Assembly: GCA_017396055.1 (NCBI GenBank)
Contig: JAFQND010000310.1
Coordinates: 1-10,787 of the forward strand
Length of the DNA stretch: 10,787 bases
Source: Oscillospiraceae bacterium
Lineage (GTDB): Bacteria > Bacillota > Clostridia > Oscillospirales > Ruminococcaceae
Reading direction: 5' to 3'
In this document: one piece after another, positions 1 to 6,614 of the stretch
Layout of the letters: the number at the start of each line of letters is the position of its first letter
How positions within the stretch are numbered: the first letter of the stretch is position 1
Notes under the pieces: model-generated
Seen by the model: the letters and a program-made list of their open reading frames with translations, nothing else
What the model was told of the DNA's origin: nothing
The model's database searches: none
Translations under genes and position numbers: made by a program

Positions 1-1849
1 AGCTGCGCGCACCTATCAGATACTGCTCACCGGAGTCGCCGCCCGCCGGATAATAGGAGCTGAGCGGCGTCATATACAGACACTGCCAGGAGACATAGGT
101 ACCTTCAGGCTGCTCGAAGATGCTCTCTTCCTCCAGGGTAAAGATCCACCGGATGGCAGAATCGTCAGAGAAGGGATCTTCTGCCTCAGAAGCATCATAC
201 CAGCCCGCGGCAAGGAGAAGACTGCCGTCTTGCTGCCGGAAGAGATAGTAAAGTTCCTCGCCGGCAAAAAGTTTCCATGCCTGTGCGTTGTTCCGGCGGA
301 GTTTTGCCGCCGACGTCAGCAGTTCGCTCCATCCGTTTTCATCATAGATATACCGGTCGAAATTATCTTTGTCCGGTTCAAACTGTTCCATCCGGCCGAG
401 GGTCTCCCATTCGGTGCTGCCGGCGGTTTTCCGCTGCAGGTCGCCGTCGGCCGTGAGAGCAAAGCGGGGCAGTGCGTCAGCACTCCAGCCGGGATAGCCG
501 GAATCTTCATAGATAAATCCTTTTGCGATCTGATAGCTGCGGCCGAAGGGCGGCGCGATGTAGTTGAGATTATACTCCATCCACCGTTCAAAATGTTCAT
601 CGAAATCATTGGCCATCTTCCAGGCGCGATCGGCTTTTCCGCCGGCATCATACCGGGTCAGGATCGAAGTGTAATCATCCTCTTTTCCCTTAAGGAAAGA
701 AAAACCGCTGTTGTACCAGTAATGAAGCTCATAAAAGCTGCCGTCTTCGCATGTGATAGTGACGATATTGTCATCGTCCGCAGAGCGGGCATAGTTTTTT
801 GCGTGGGTCGTTTTACCGGAGCTGTTGATCATGCGCACCAGCTCATCCCGCGCTTCGGCGGATACAGCTCTATTCTGATAAGCGGCAGAAACCGCGCTTT
901 CGATCCTGCTTTCGGGATCGGCTATACAGCAGATGACCGCGGTAGCAGAAACCGCCACTGCAGCAAGCGTTACCCAGAGGGTCGGCTTTTTCCAGCTTAA
1001 AATGTTCCTGATACGGCTTTTGACGCTGCTCTCGCCGAAGGCAAGAGGGCTGGGCATCGGAAAATTCCATCCCGCCGCAAAAGAGAGAAGGGTACTGCTG
1101 TATGCTTTTCGGATATTATCTTTACTGCCCAGTACCTTTTCGTCACAGCTCATCTCCATATCCCGGCTCATCAGATAAAATGCCAGCCAGACCAGCGGGT
1201 TGAACCAGTGTACACACAGCAAAAGAAATGCCAGCGGCTTGATGATATGGTCCAGCCGTTTCAGATGAAACCTCTCATGGGCGAGCACATAATCCAGCTG
1301 TTCGCCGGTCAGTCCGAAGGGAATATAGATCTTCGGACAGAAAAATCCCAGAATAAAAGGGGAACGGATGCCGTCGGCCTGACGGACATGATGGTCAAAA
1401 CGGACAGCGGTGCGCAGTTTCAGTTTCAGCTTTATCCAGCTGAATACCGCATAGCCCAGAAGGACCGCCATGACGATGCACCAGATCACTGCGGCGATCT
1501 GTGCGAAATCGATGACCTGTACAGCGGGAAGCCCGGCCTGAGGAGTCACGGTAATGGTCGGCTGCTGCTGTGTCGGGATGTCGCCCGGAATGACCGCGGG
1601 AACATGCTCGATAACCGTTTCAGTGACATCGATCTCTTTTTTGGGGACCGTTATCCGTCTGAGGCTGAATAAACTCAGTGCCGACTCAAAACTGAACGGA
1701 CAGCAAAGCCGGAATCCGGCAGCCAGCCACAACAGATATGAATATTTCCGGGGCGCTTTTTTCAGACAGAGCCTGATCAGAATGATCGCCCCGATGACAT
1801 AAGACGCCGTGATACTCATATTGAGGACAGCGAGAAAAACAGAGCGCAT
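1..1849 (-). CDS. BlaR1/MecR1-type M56 membrane metallopeptidase, C-terminus cut by window edge
   Basis: Signal-transducing membrane protease, partner of the BlaI-type repressor just upstream. In the known Bla/Mec systems, ligand binding outside the cell activates a cytoplasm-facing zinc protease, and repressor is lost. The frame is open from ATG at 1849 to base 1 (616 residues, no stop), so the 3' end lies outside the window. Zinc motif HERFH is at residues 191-195, followed by a helix containing RDMEMSCDEKVLG (229-241) that should supply the third ligand. Hydrophobic segments lie near 14-29, 40-60, 117-137, 205-225 and 289-309. Residues 311-616 form a polar region rich in D, E, W and Y, presumably the extracytoplasmic sensor. 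It shows no clear penicillin-binding STxK/SDN/KTG set, so the signal may not be a beta-lactam. The start codon is 1 nt after the blaI-type stop, with GGGAGGG inside the end of that gene as ribosome site. The M56 assignment is firm; the ligand is unknown. Confidence 0.9.
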   Translation of the reverse strand, partial: MRSVFLAVLNMSITASYVIGAIILIRLCLKKAPRKYSYLLWLAAGFRLCCPFSFESALSLFSLRRITVPKKEIDVTETVIEHVPAVIPGDIPTQQQPTITVTPQAGLPAVQVIDFAQIAAVIWCIVMAVLLGYAVFSWIKLKLKLRTAVRFDHHVRQADGIRSPFILGFFCPKIYIPFGLTGEQLDYVLAHERFHLKRLDHIIKPLAFLLLCVHWFNPLVWLAFYLMSRDMEMSCDEKVLGSKDNIRKAYSSTLLSFAAGWNFPMPSPLAFGESSVKSRIRNILSWKKPTLWVTLAAVAVSATAVICCIADPESRIESAVSAAYQNRAVSAEARDELVRMINSSGKTTHAKNYARSADDDNIVTITCEDGSFYELHYWYNSGFSFLKGKEDDYTSILTRYDAGGKADRAWKMANDFDEHFERWMEYNLNYIAPPFGRSYQIAKGFIYEDSGYPGWSADALPRFALTADGDLQRKTAGSTEWETLGRMEQFEPDKDNFDRYIYDENGWSELLTSAAKLRRNNAQAWKLFAGEELYYLFRQQDGSLLLAAGWYDASEAEDPFSDDSAIRWIFTLEEESIFEQPEGTYVSWQCLYMTPLSSYYPAGGDSGEQYLIGARS

Positions 1850-1850
1850 A

Positions 1851-2213
1851 TTATCCCTCCCGATGTTCGTCGATGAGCCGTTTCAGTTCTGCTGCCTCCT
1901 CGTCGGAAATAGTCTTGCCGCCCAGAAAAGCCGCAAGGAATCCCGGCAGCGACCCGCCGAAAGTGCGTTCAACGATCCGTTCGCTTTCAAAAGCGCGGAC
2001 GTCGTCCCTTGCCGCCAGCGAAGAGACGGTACCGTTTTCGTTCTGAACAAGTCCTCGCTCACAAAGCCTTTTGAGCATGGTATAGGTGGTGGATTTTTTC
2101 CAGCCCAGTATTTCCAGACAGAGAGAAACCAGTTTTCCCGAGCTGAGGGGCTCGTGGTCCCAGATGATGTTCATAAAGCGGTGGTCGCTTTCACAGAGTT
2201 TCAATTCTTCCAC
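1851..2213 (-). CDS. BlaI/MecI/CopY-family winged-helix transcriptional repressor
   Basis: DNA-binding repressor of the Bla/Mec type, expected to bind as a dimer to the dyads in its own promoter and to be inactivated by the adjacent BlaR1-type protease. I chose GTG at 2213 as start (120 residues), because GGGAGG (2221-2226) sits 7 nt upstream. The in-frame ATG at 2252 would fall at or before the predicted transcription start, inside the operator region, and has no ribosome site. Family length is about 120-130. The winged helix covers roughly residues 5-70, with a recognition-helix stretch near LGWKKSTTYTMLKRL (36-50) followed by L-x-x-x-G-L-V. The acidic C-terminal helix, ending SDEEAAELKRLIDEHREG, is the usual dimerisation part. 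It is co-transcribed with the protease (1 nt gap). The next genes, divergent on the plus strand, share the intergenic regulatory region. Confidence 0.92.
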   Translation of the reverse strand: MEELKLCESDHRFMNIIWDHEPLSSGKLVSLCLEILGWKKSTTYTMLKRLCERGLVQNENGTVSSLAARDDVRAFESERIVERTFGGSLPGFLAAFLGGKTISDEEAAELKRLIDEHREG

Positions 2214-2228
2214 AATAATACCTCCCAA

Positions 2229-2250
2229 GTGGTCTACTGATGTAGACCAC
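2229..2250. promoter_or_regulatory. BlaI-type operator 1 (perfect dyad)
   Basis: A 22-bp perfect inverted repeat: arms GTGGTCTAC and GTAGACCAC around TGAT. The core TAC-N4-GTA resembles the TACA/TGTA dyads bound by BlaI/MecI repressors. It starts at the predicted transcription start of the repressor gene, so bound repressor would block initiation. In RNA the same arms would form a 9-bp hairpin at the very 5' end of the message, only 2 nt before the ribosome site. Confidence 0.85.
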
Positions 2251-2256
2251 ACCTAT

Positions 2257-2285
2257 AGTCTACAACTGTAGACCATGCTTGTCAA
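2257..2285 (-). promoter_or_regulatory. Sigma-A-like promoter of the blaI-blaR1-type operon
   Basis: Read on the minus strand: TTGACA (2285-2280), 17-bp spacer, TAGACT (2262-2257). Predicted transcription start is about 2250, giving a short leader of about 37 nt before the GTG start. Operator 2 covers the spacer and -10, and operator 1 covers the start site. Confidence 0.85.
2258..2273. promoter_or_regulatory. BlaI-type operator 2
   Basis: Inverted repeat GTCTAC-AACT-GTAGAC, containing the classical TACAACTGTA core of BlaI/MecI operators. It lies between the -35 and -10 hexamers of the repressor promoter and overlaps the -10. Its centre is 26 bp (about 2.5 helical turns) from the centre of operator 1, a spacing compatible with two repressor dimers on one promoter. 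Confidence 0.88.
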
Positions 2286-2314
2286 GAGGATTTCTGCCAT
2301 TTTTCAAAAAAAAC

Positions 2315-2343
2315 TTGACAGAGAGGACCGATACTGTTATACT
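2315..2343 (+). promoter_or_regulatory. Consensus sigma-A promoter of the gntR-ABC operon
   Basis: TTGACA (2315-2320), exactly 17 bp, TATACT (2338-2343). An A/T-rich tract (2299-2314, including a run of eight A) directly precedes the -35 and may act as an UP element. The -35 lies 29 bp from the -35 of the divergent repressor promoter, so the two promoters are back to back and share this tract. Confidence 0.9.
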
Positions 2344-2357
2344 CAAAGCGTACCAAC

Positions 2358-2378
2358 TGTACTATATGAAATAGTACA
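2358..2378. promoter_or_regulatory. Probable GntR (YtrA-type) operator
   Basis: Perfect inverted repeat TGTACTAT-ATGAA-ATAGTACA placed about 8-28 nt after the predicted transcription start and 30 nt before the start codon of the GntR-type gene. Position and symmetry fit an autorepression site for the YtrA-type repressor, as is usual for this family. Binding by this protein is inferred. Confidence 0.8.
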
Positions 2379-2408
2379 GATAACACACTTATGGAAAGGG
2401 GGAACGGT

Positions 2409-2792
2409 ATGTCACTGATCCAGATCAATCTGCGCAGCGGCGGACCGATCTATCAGCAGCTGAAAGAAGAGGTTATCCGCCTCGCCTGTGAGGGCGTCCT
2501 TGCACCGGACGAACAGCTGCCGTCGGTCAGAGCGCTTGCCCGTGAACTGGGTATCAACCCCAATACAGTCGCCAAAGCTTATCAGGAGCTGGAAAACGAA
2601 GGCGTGATCTATTCCATGGGAGGCCGAGGAAGCTTTGTCTCCGGCGATCTGCTGGCAGCAAACGGCGTCCGGAAAGAAGCGGCAGCCAATCTGGCCACTG
2701 CCGCCGAAAAGGCCCGCCGCGTCGGCCTTACCCGTGAAGAAGCACTTGAGGTGATCGCTTCAGTATATGAACAGGGAGGAGAGAAACCATGA
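2409..2792 (+). CDS. GntR-family transcriptional repressor, YtrA subfamily
   Basis: Short GntR regulator expected to repress its own operon, which also encodes the ABC ATPase and permease downstream. I chose ATG at 2409 (127 residues): AAAGGGGG (2395-2402) is a good ribosome site at normal spacing, whereas ATG 2391 has none. The N-terminal winged helix spans about residues 8-77, including PIYQQLKEEV (13-22), the helix-turn-helix LPSVRALARELGINPNTV (37-54) and the wing GGRGSFV (71-77). Only about 50 residues follow, as in YtrA-type members that lack a large effector domain, so the effector is unclear. The gene overlaps the ATPase by 4 bp (ATGA), and a palindromic candidate operator lies in its leader. 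In this family the regulated transporters often respond to cell-wall-active antibiotics; here that is inference. Confidence 0.93.
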   Translation: MSLIQINLRSGGPIYQQLKEEVIRLACEGVLAPDEQLPSVRALARELGINPNTVAKAYQELENEGVIYSMGGRGSFVSGDLLAANGVRKEAAANLATAAEKARRVGLTREEALEVIASVYEQGGEKP

Positions 2793-3691
2793 TTCTTTGT
2801 CAGGAACTGACTAAATATTTCGACGAAACAAAAGCCCTGGACGGCATCTGTGTTTCCATCCAGAAAGCTTCGATCTACGGCCTTGTTGGCTCCAACGGCG
2901 CCGGCAAGTCCACATTGATGCGGATCATTGCCGGTATTCTCCAGCAGGACAGCGGACTCGTCACCGTCGACGATATGCCCGTCTGGGAAGACCCTCTGCA
3001 GAAATCCCGTGTATTTCTTGTGGCAGACGAACCCTATTTTGTCCCGCAGGCCACGCTGGAATCCATGGCGGCATTTTATGGAAGATTTTATCCCGCCTTT
3101 GACCGGGGCCTTTACGAGCGGCTCTGTGACGCTTTTTCGCTGCCTCGCCGCAAGCGGATCGCGACCTTCTCCAAAGGTATGAAGCGGCAGGCTGCCTTCC
3201 TTCTGGGTATGGCGGCAAAGCCCGATTATCTGATGCTGGACGAATGTTTCGACGGCCTTGACCCTGTCAAACGCCAGGTGGTGCGCAAGGTGCTCTCCGA
3301 TACGGTCGCCGAGCGGGAGATGACGGTCATTATCTCTTCTCACAATCTCCGCGAACTGGACGAGATCTGTGACACCGTTGGTATCCTGCATAAGGGCAAG
3401 CTTCTGTACAGCAAAGACCTGGACGACCTGAAGGGCGAAGTTCATAAGCTGCAGGCGGTATTCCTCTCGCCCGTCACCGAAGAAGAGCTGAAAAATTCCC
3501 TCGAAGTCATGGCGATGGAGCGCCACGGAAAATTCTGGACGCTGATCGTCAGAGGCGATATGAGCTCTGTCGAAGAAGCTCTCGCACAGTATGAACCCGC
3601 GGCAGTGGAAGCTTATCCGCTGACCCTTGAAGAAGTGTTCCTTTACGAAATGGAGGTGAAAGGATATGACGCCAATGTTATCTTCCAGTAA
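2789..3691 (+). CDS. ABC transporter ATP-binding protein
   Basis: Cytoplasmic ATPase that should power the permease encoded next (300 residues, typical for YtrB/BcrA-like exporters). Visible motifs: Walker A GSNGAGKS (34-41), signature region FSKGMKRQ (127-134) in place of LSGGQ, Walker B LMLDE (148-152), D-loop GLD (156-158) and switch histidine H185 in SSHNL. At the usual Q-loop place the sequence reads VADEPYF (78-84) with no glutamine; acidic residues are seen here in some drug and peptide exporters. Residues 215-300 are a C-terminal extension after the nucleotide-binding domain. The start overlaps the repressor gene (ATGA) and its end overlaps the permease by 26 bp, so the three are translated as one unit. 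Substrate cannot be read from sequence. Confidence 0.95.
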   Translation: MILCQELTKYFDETKALDGICVSIQKASIYGLVGSNGAGKSTLMRIIAGILQQDSGLVTVDDMPVWEDPLQKSRVFLVADEPYFVPQATLESMAAFYGRFYPAFDRGLYERLCDAFSLPRRKRIATFSKGMKRQAAFLLGMAAKPDYLMLDECFDGLDPVKRQVVRKVLSDTVAEREMTVIISSHNLRELDEICDTVGILHKGKLLYSKDLDDLKGEVHKLQAVFLSPVTEEELKNSLEVMAMERHGKFWTLIVRGDMSSVEEALAQYEPAAVEAYPLTLEEVFLYEMEVKGYDANVIFQ

Positions 3692-5873
3692 ACTCAACCG
3701 CCTTGGCAGCGTTTACCGCGACTGTCTCAGCCGCTATAAGAGCGTGTTTATCCTTTATGCCGTGGTGCTGTTTGTATCGGGCCCTGTTTTTCTGTTCCCC
3801 GAAGTGCTCGAGTGGATGACATACGAACGGAGATATTTCCACGGTCTTTCCACCGAAGTGCTCTTCCATTTTGCGGCGCTGATCCTTTCCTGTCTGCTGC
3901 CGCTGCTTCTGTTCACCTACATCAACAACCGGCAGGCGGTGGATGTCTATCACGCCATGCCCGTCACCCGCGACAAGCTCTATTGGGGCAATGTGCTGGG
4001 CGGTGCCACCATTCTTCTGGCGCCCTATCTTGCGCTGGGTATCCCCTGCGGTATTATCTGTGAAGTTCTGGACAGCGGTACCAACGGCATGCTCAGCAGA
4101 GTTTTCTGGATCGCACTGGGTATGCTGGCTCTCTATAGCACCATGGTCTTTGTCATGGTCAACTGCGGAACCCTTTTTGAGAGCATCGTTTATTTCGGCA
4201 TTGCACAGCTGGCTTATCCGCTGCTGATCCTTGCGGTCATGTCCAGCCTTGGCGAGTTCACCTTCGGCTGGGAGGAGTCCATTGAATCGGGCGTGCCCGG
4301 TTTCCTTGCGGCTTTCGCCCCGGGATATCTTCTGGTGAATGTGGTATTTGGAAACGGGACCACCAGCTGGCAGGTGATCGTACAGCAGGCGGCAACCATC
4401 ACCGCTGCCCTCTTCTTTGGCATGATCCTTTACCGCAGACGCCGCAGCGAATCGGCAGGCTCTGCCTTTGCCTTCAGGCCCCTGTTCTATGTGGGAGCTC
4501 TGATGGTTTCCATCACCGCCGGCGTCGGCTGCAGCCTGATCTTTGATGATTACGGCGGTCTGATGATCATTATTTCGGCCATTGTGGGTGTACTCTGTTA
4601 CTTCATTCTGGATACCGTCCGCAACCGCGGTCTTTCCCGCGTGAAAGAGACCGCTCTGGTCAGCCTTGGCGGCGTGGTCGCCGTCGCAATGTTCTATGGC
4701 CTTGCCCATCTGACCGGTACCTTCGGTTATGAAGATCACGTTCCTTCGGCCGGCGTAAAATCGGTTGCCGTACAGTGGAACGCCGGCAGCGAAAACTATC
4801 TATCCTCCTCCTTTGTCATGACCGATGAAGCCAATATTGCGCGGGTCATCGAGGTACACGAGGCGATTGTCGAAAATAAAAAAGCCATCGAGGACTTCTA
4901 TGATACCATGGGCCTCGACGATGAGCTGACCCCTGTCGAAGACGGCTATATCCGCTACCGCTTTGATGACGGTTCCGGCGACGGCTGGGATTACGGCAAC
5001 GGCCGGGTGACCGTAAAATATACCATGCTTGACGGACGCACCGTTTCCCGCAGATATAACAATATTCCTCTGACCCTGACACAGCCGCTCTATCAGGCGG
5101 CAGCAAGCGGCGAATACCGCAATCTTCAGTGGATCGGTCTGAAAGAGGCACTGGAAAACGGTGATTTTGATAAGGCTGATTGTTGGAATTTCAGCCTTGA
5201 CCGTTCTGATGGATGGTTTGGCACCGATATTGAGAATGAAGTCGCCGCTAGTCTGGCACAGGCCATGATCGCCGACCTGGAATCTCGTCCCGATGATTGG
5301 AATGTCCACCCCGAGTCCACCCCCATCTCTGAATTGGAATTGTATCCCATCATGGAAACCGGAAGACAGAATATGAGTAATTACTCGATGAAAATCTACG
5401 AGCGGGACCGCAATACCATCGTTTGGATGGAGCAGCATGGTTATGCAATCGATTATGAACAGTACATTTCTTCTGCTGGGCAGGATATTATCTCTGCCCG
5501 GAATGAAACAACCACTGCTGTGACAGAAACCAAACCCACGATCGATTATGAGATCGCCTATGGCACCGAGGTCTATGAACATACCATCGCCGTCCTCCGT
5601 GCGGACGATCGGGATACCTTCTGGAAAGACTGCAAAGAGCTGTTCTACTTCGGCGGCTATGATTCCTGGCAGTCCGATTTCGAGAAGATGGGCTACAACG
5701 AGTGCAGAGTCATGATCTCCGAAAGAGAGCTGGATGTCCTGCGCAGCAAAGCAAGCTCCCACTATATCAGCGAAGAGCCCCGCGACGTGCTGATCGTTGA
5801 CGGCAACAGCTTCCTCATCTATCCCGAATACAGTGCATGGATGCACGAACAGGGATATACCCTGACAAAATAA
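3666..5873 (+). CDS. ABC transporter permease with large C-terminal soluble domain
   Basis: Membrane partner of the ATPase, 735 residues. The N-terminal half carries about nine to ten hydrophobic segments (approximate centres 36, 75, 120, 155, 183, 220, 247, 283, 307, 337) and a conserved-looking loop VDVYHAMPVTRDKLYWGN (92-109). This loop is typical of Clostridia permeases that travel with YtrA-type GntR regulators. Residues from about 355 to the end are hydrophilic, rich in D, E, Y and W, with no membrane segment, forming a roughly 380-residue domain, possibly on the outer face. I recognise a general resemblance to C-terminal domains of unknown function in such permeases but cannot name it firmly. 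The start at 3666 uses GGAGG (3652-3656), 9 nt upstream and inside the ATPase gene. A bidirectional terminator follows 17 nt after the stop. Stretches around 5160-5220 and 5340-5400 are poorer in GC (about 40%) than the rest. Confidence 0.88.
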   Translation: MTPMLSSSKLNRLGSVYRDCLSRYKSVFILYAVVLFVSGPVFLFPEVLEWMTYERRYFHGLSTEVLFHFAALILSCLLPLLLFTYINNRQAVDVYHAMPVTRDKLYWGNVLGGATILLAPYLALGIPCGIICEVLDSGTNGMLSRVFWIALGMLALYSTMVFVMVNCGTLFESIVYFGIAQLAYPLLILAVMSSLGEFTFGWEESIESGVPGFLAAFAPGYLLVNVVFGNGTTSWQVIVQQAATITAALFFGMILYRRRRSESAGSAFAFRPLFYVGALMVSITAGVGCSLIFDDYGGLMIIISAIVGVLCYFILDTVRNRGLSRVKETALVSLGGVVAVAMFYGLAHLTGTFGYEDHVPSAGVKSVAVQWNAGSENYLSSSFVMTDEANIARVIEVHEAIVENKKAIEDFYDTMGLDDELTPVEDGYIRYRFDDGSGDGWDYGNGRVTVKYTMLDGRTVSRRYNNIPLTLTQPLYQAAASGEYRNLQWIGLKEALENGDFDKADCWNFSLDRSDGWFGTDIENEVAASLAQAMIADLESRPDDWNVHPESTPISELELYPIMETGRQNMSNYSMKIYERDRNTIVWMEQHGYAIDYEQYISSAGQDIISARNETTTAVTETKPTIDYEIAYGTEVYEHTIAVLRADDRDTFWKDCKELFYFGGYDSWQSDFEKMGYNECRVMISERELDVLRSKASSHYISEEPRDVLIVDGNSFLIYPEYSAWMHEQGYTLTK

Positions 5874-5889
5874 CCTTTTCCGGGCGCAG

Positions 5890-5919
5890 AAAAGCCGGGA
5901 CGATTCGTCCCGGCTTTTT
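5890..5919. terminator. Bidirectional intrinsic terminator
   Basis: A 13-bp stem, AAAAGCCGGGACG with CGTCCCGGCTTTT, around a 3-nt loop ATT, followed by T residues on both strands. It lies between the convergent permease and SGNH hydrolase genes. The SGNH stop codon begins only 2 nt beyond the T run, so one element ends both transcripts. Confidence 0.95.
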
Positions 5920-5920
5920 G

Positions 5921-6556
5921 TTATGCCATTGTTTCGGATGCAAGACGGTGGACTTCTTTACAGAGGTCGGTGTCCAGCTCTTTTTCAGCATAGAAGGAGT
6001 CGTCAATGAAAGAAAGCTCTTTCTTTCCGGTCATGGCCATGAAGATGCTCACCGCCGCCAGATAAGAGCCCAGCATGCCGGCATGAGCGCCGTCTGCCGC
6101 AAAGAGAGGAGCCTCGGGATGTGCTTTGAGCATCTTCTCCCAGATAACGCCGGCGGGGGCGAGAAGGGTGTTTTCCTTTTCGGCAACCATGGTAAAGGCA
6201 TCGGTCAGCTCCTTCTGATCTTCGGGGCGGGCTTTGGCTGCCCAGGTCATATACATGACAGGCTCTGCGCCGCTCTGACGAATCAGGGGCAGCAGCATCT
6301 GTGCGCCTCTGAGCAGACATTCTGCACCGTCAAAGGGGTGGGTCGCCTGCTGCATGACAACATAATCATATTTGCCATAGCGGATGTTGAAGGCGGTCTG
6401 GTCCTGGTCAGAATGCCAGCGGAGGGTGACACCGCCCTGGGTCAGCATGACCGGCATCACTTCTTCATTTTCATAGATACGAAAGAGTTCTGCCACAAGG
6501 TGGGGCAGAGCGTTGACATAGGTGTGGCTGTTGCCGATAAAGAGAAGCTTTTTCAT
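5921..6556 (-). CDS. SGNH/GDSL-type hydrolase family protein
   Basis: Probable esterase/lipase-like hydrolase of unknown substrate, 211 residues. The SGNH signatures are visible: block I FIGNSHT (6-12) with nucleophile Ser10, block II glycines G41-G42, block III YVVMQQ (65-70) where a glutamine stands in for the usual asparagine, and block V DGAHAG (155-160) giving the Asp155/His158 dyad. No convincing signal peptide, so it is probably cytoplasmic. The start is ATG 6556 with GGAGG (6565-6569) at 8-nt spacing; that ribosome site is the 3' arm of a hairpin whose 5' arm lies just after the upstream manganese-catalase gene. It is the last gene of the ung-HIT-catalase-SGNH series and ends at the bidirectional terminator. 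The resemblance is to small intracellular SGNH proteins; the physiological role is unknown. Confidence 0.85.
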   Translation of the reverse strand: MKKLLFIGNSHTYVNALPHLVAELFRIYENEEVMPVMLTQGGVTLRWHSDQDQTAFNIRYGKYDYVVMQQATHPFDGAECLLRGAQMLLPLIRQSGAEPVMYMTWAAKARPEDQKELTDAFTMVAEKENTLLAPAGVIWEKMLKAHPEAPLFAADGAHAGMLGSYLAAVSIFMAMTGKKELSFIDDSFYAEKELDTDLCKEVHRLASETMA

Positions 6557-6564
6557 ATGACAGA

Positions 6565-6600
6565 CCTCCGGATAGTTCTGACTTCATGATACTCCGGAGG
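6565..6600 (-). promoter_or_regulatory. Intercistronic hairpin pairing CCTCC with the SGNH gene's ribosome site
   Basis: On the minus strand, CCTCCGGA (6600-6593), a 20-nt loop, then TCCGGAGG (6572-6565). The 3' arm contains the Shine-Dalgarno GGAGG of the SGNH gene. The 5' arm begins 14 nt after the catalase stop codon. There is no T run afterwards, so it is not a standard terminator. It could hide the ribosome site until a ribosome finishing the upstream gene opens it. Confidence 0.7.
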
Positions 6601-6614
6601 GGTGAAAAAGTCAA

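Noticed and set aside
230..1000. A 256-codon plus-strand frame opposite the BlaR1-type gene
   Set aside because: The minus-strand M56 frame is continuous for 616 codons with clear motifs. The plus-strand product has no plausible start signal or family resemblance.
2214..2252. Upstream ATG (2252) as start of the BlaI-type repressor
   Set aside because: It has no ribosome site, overlaps the operator and the predicted transcription start, and would add 13 unusual residues. GTG 2213 has GGGAGG at proper spacing.
2229..2378. Riboswitch or structured RNA in the divergent intergenic region
   Set aside because: The palindromes are explained by repressor binding, the predicted leaders are under 60 nt, and no terminator or known riboswitch core is visible.
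5160..5400. Patches of lower GC (about 40%) within the permease gene, possible recombination
   Set aside because: Between them are patches of normal GC, the frame and protein character continue without a break, and no repeats or mobile-element ends are seen. Too weak to call.
2609..5846. Several minus-strand open frames of about 350 codons opposite the ABC ATPase and permease
   Set aside because: They are antisense to strongly supported genes, have no ribosome sites of note and no domain signals. Long antisense frames are expected from GC-ending codon use.
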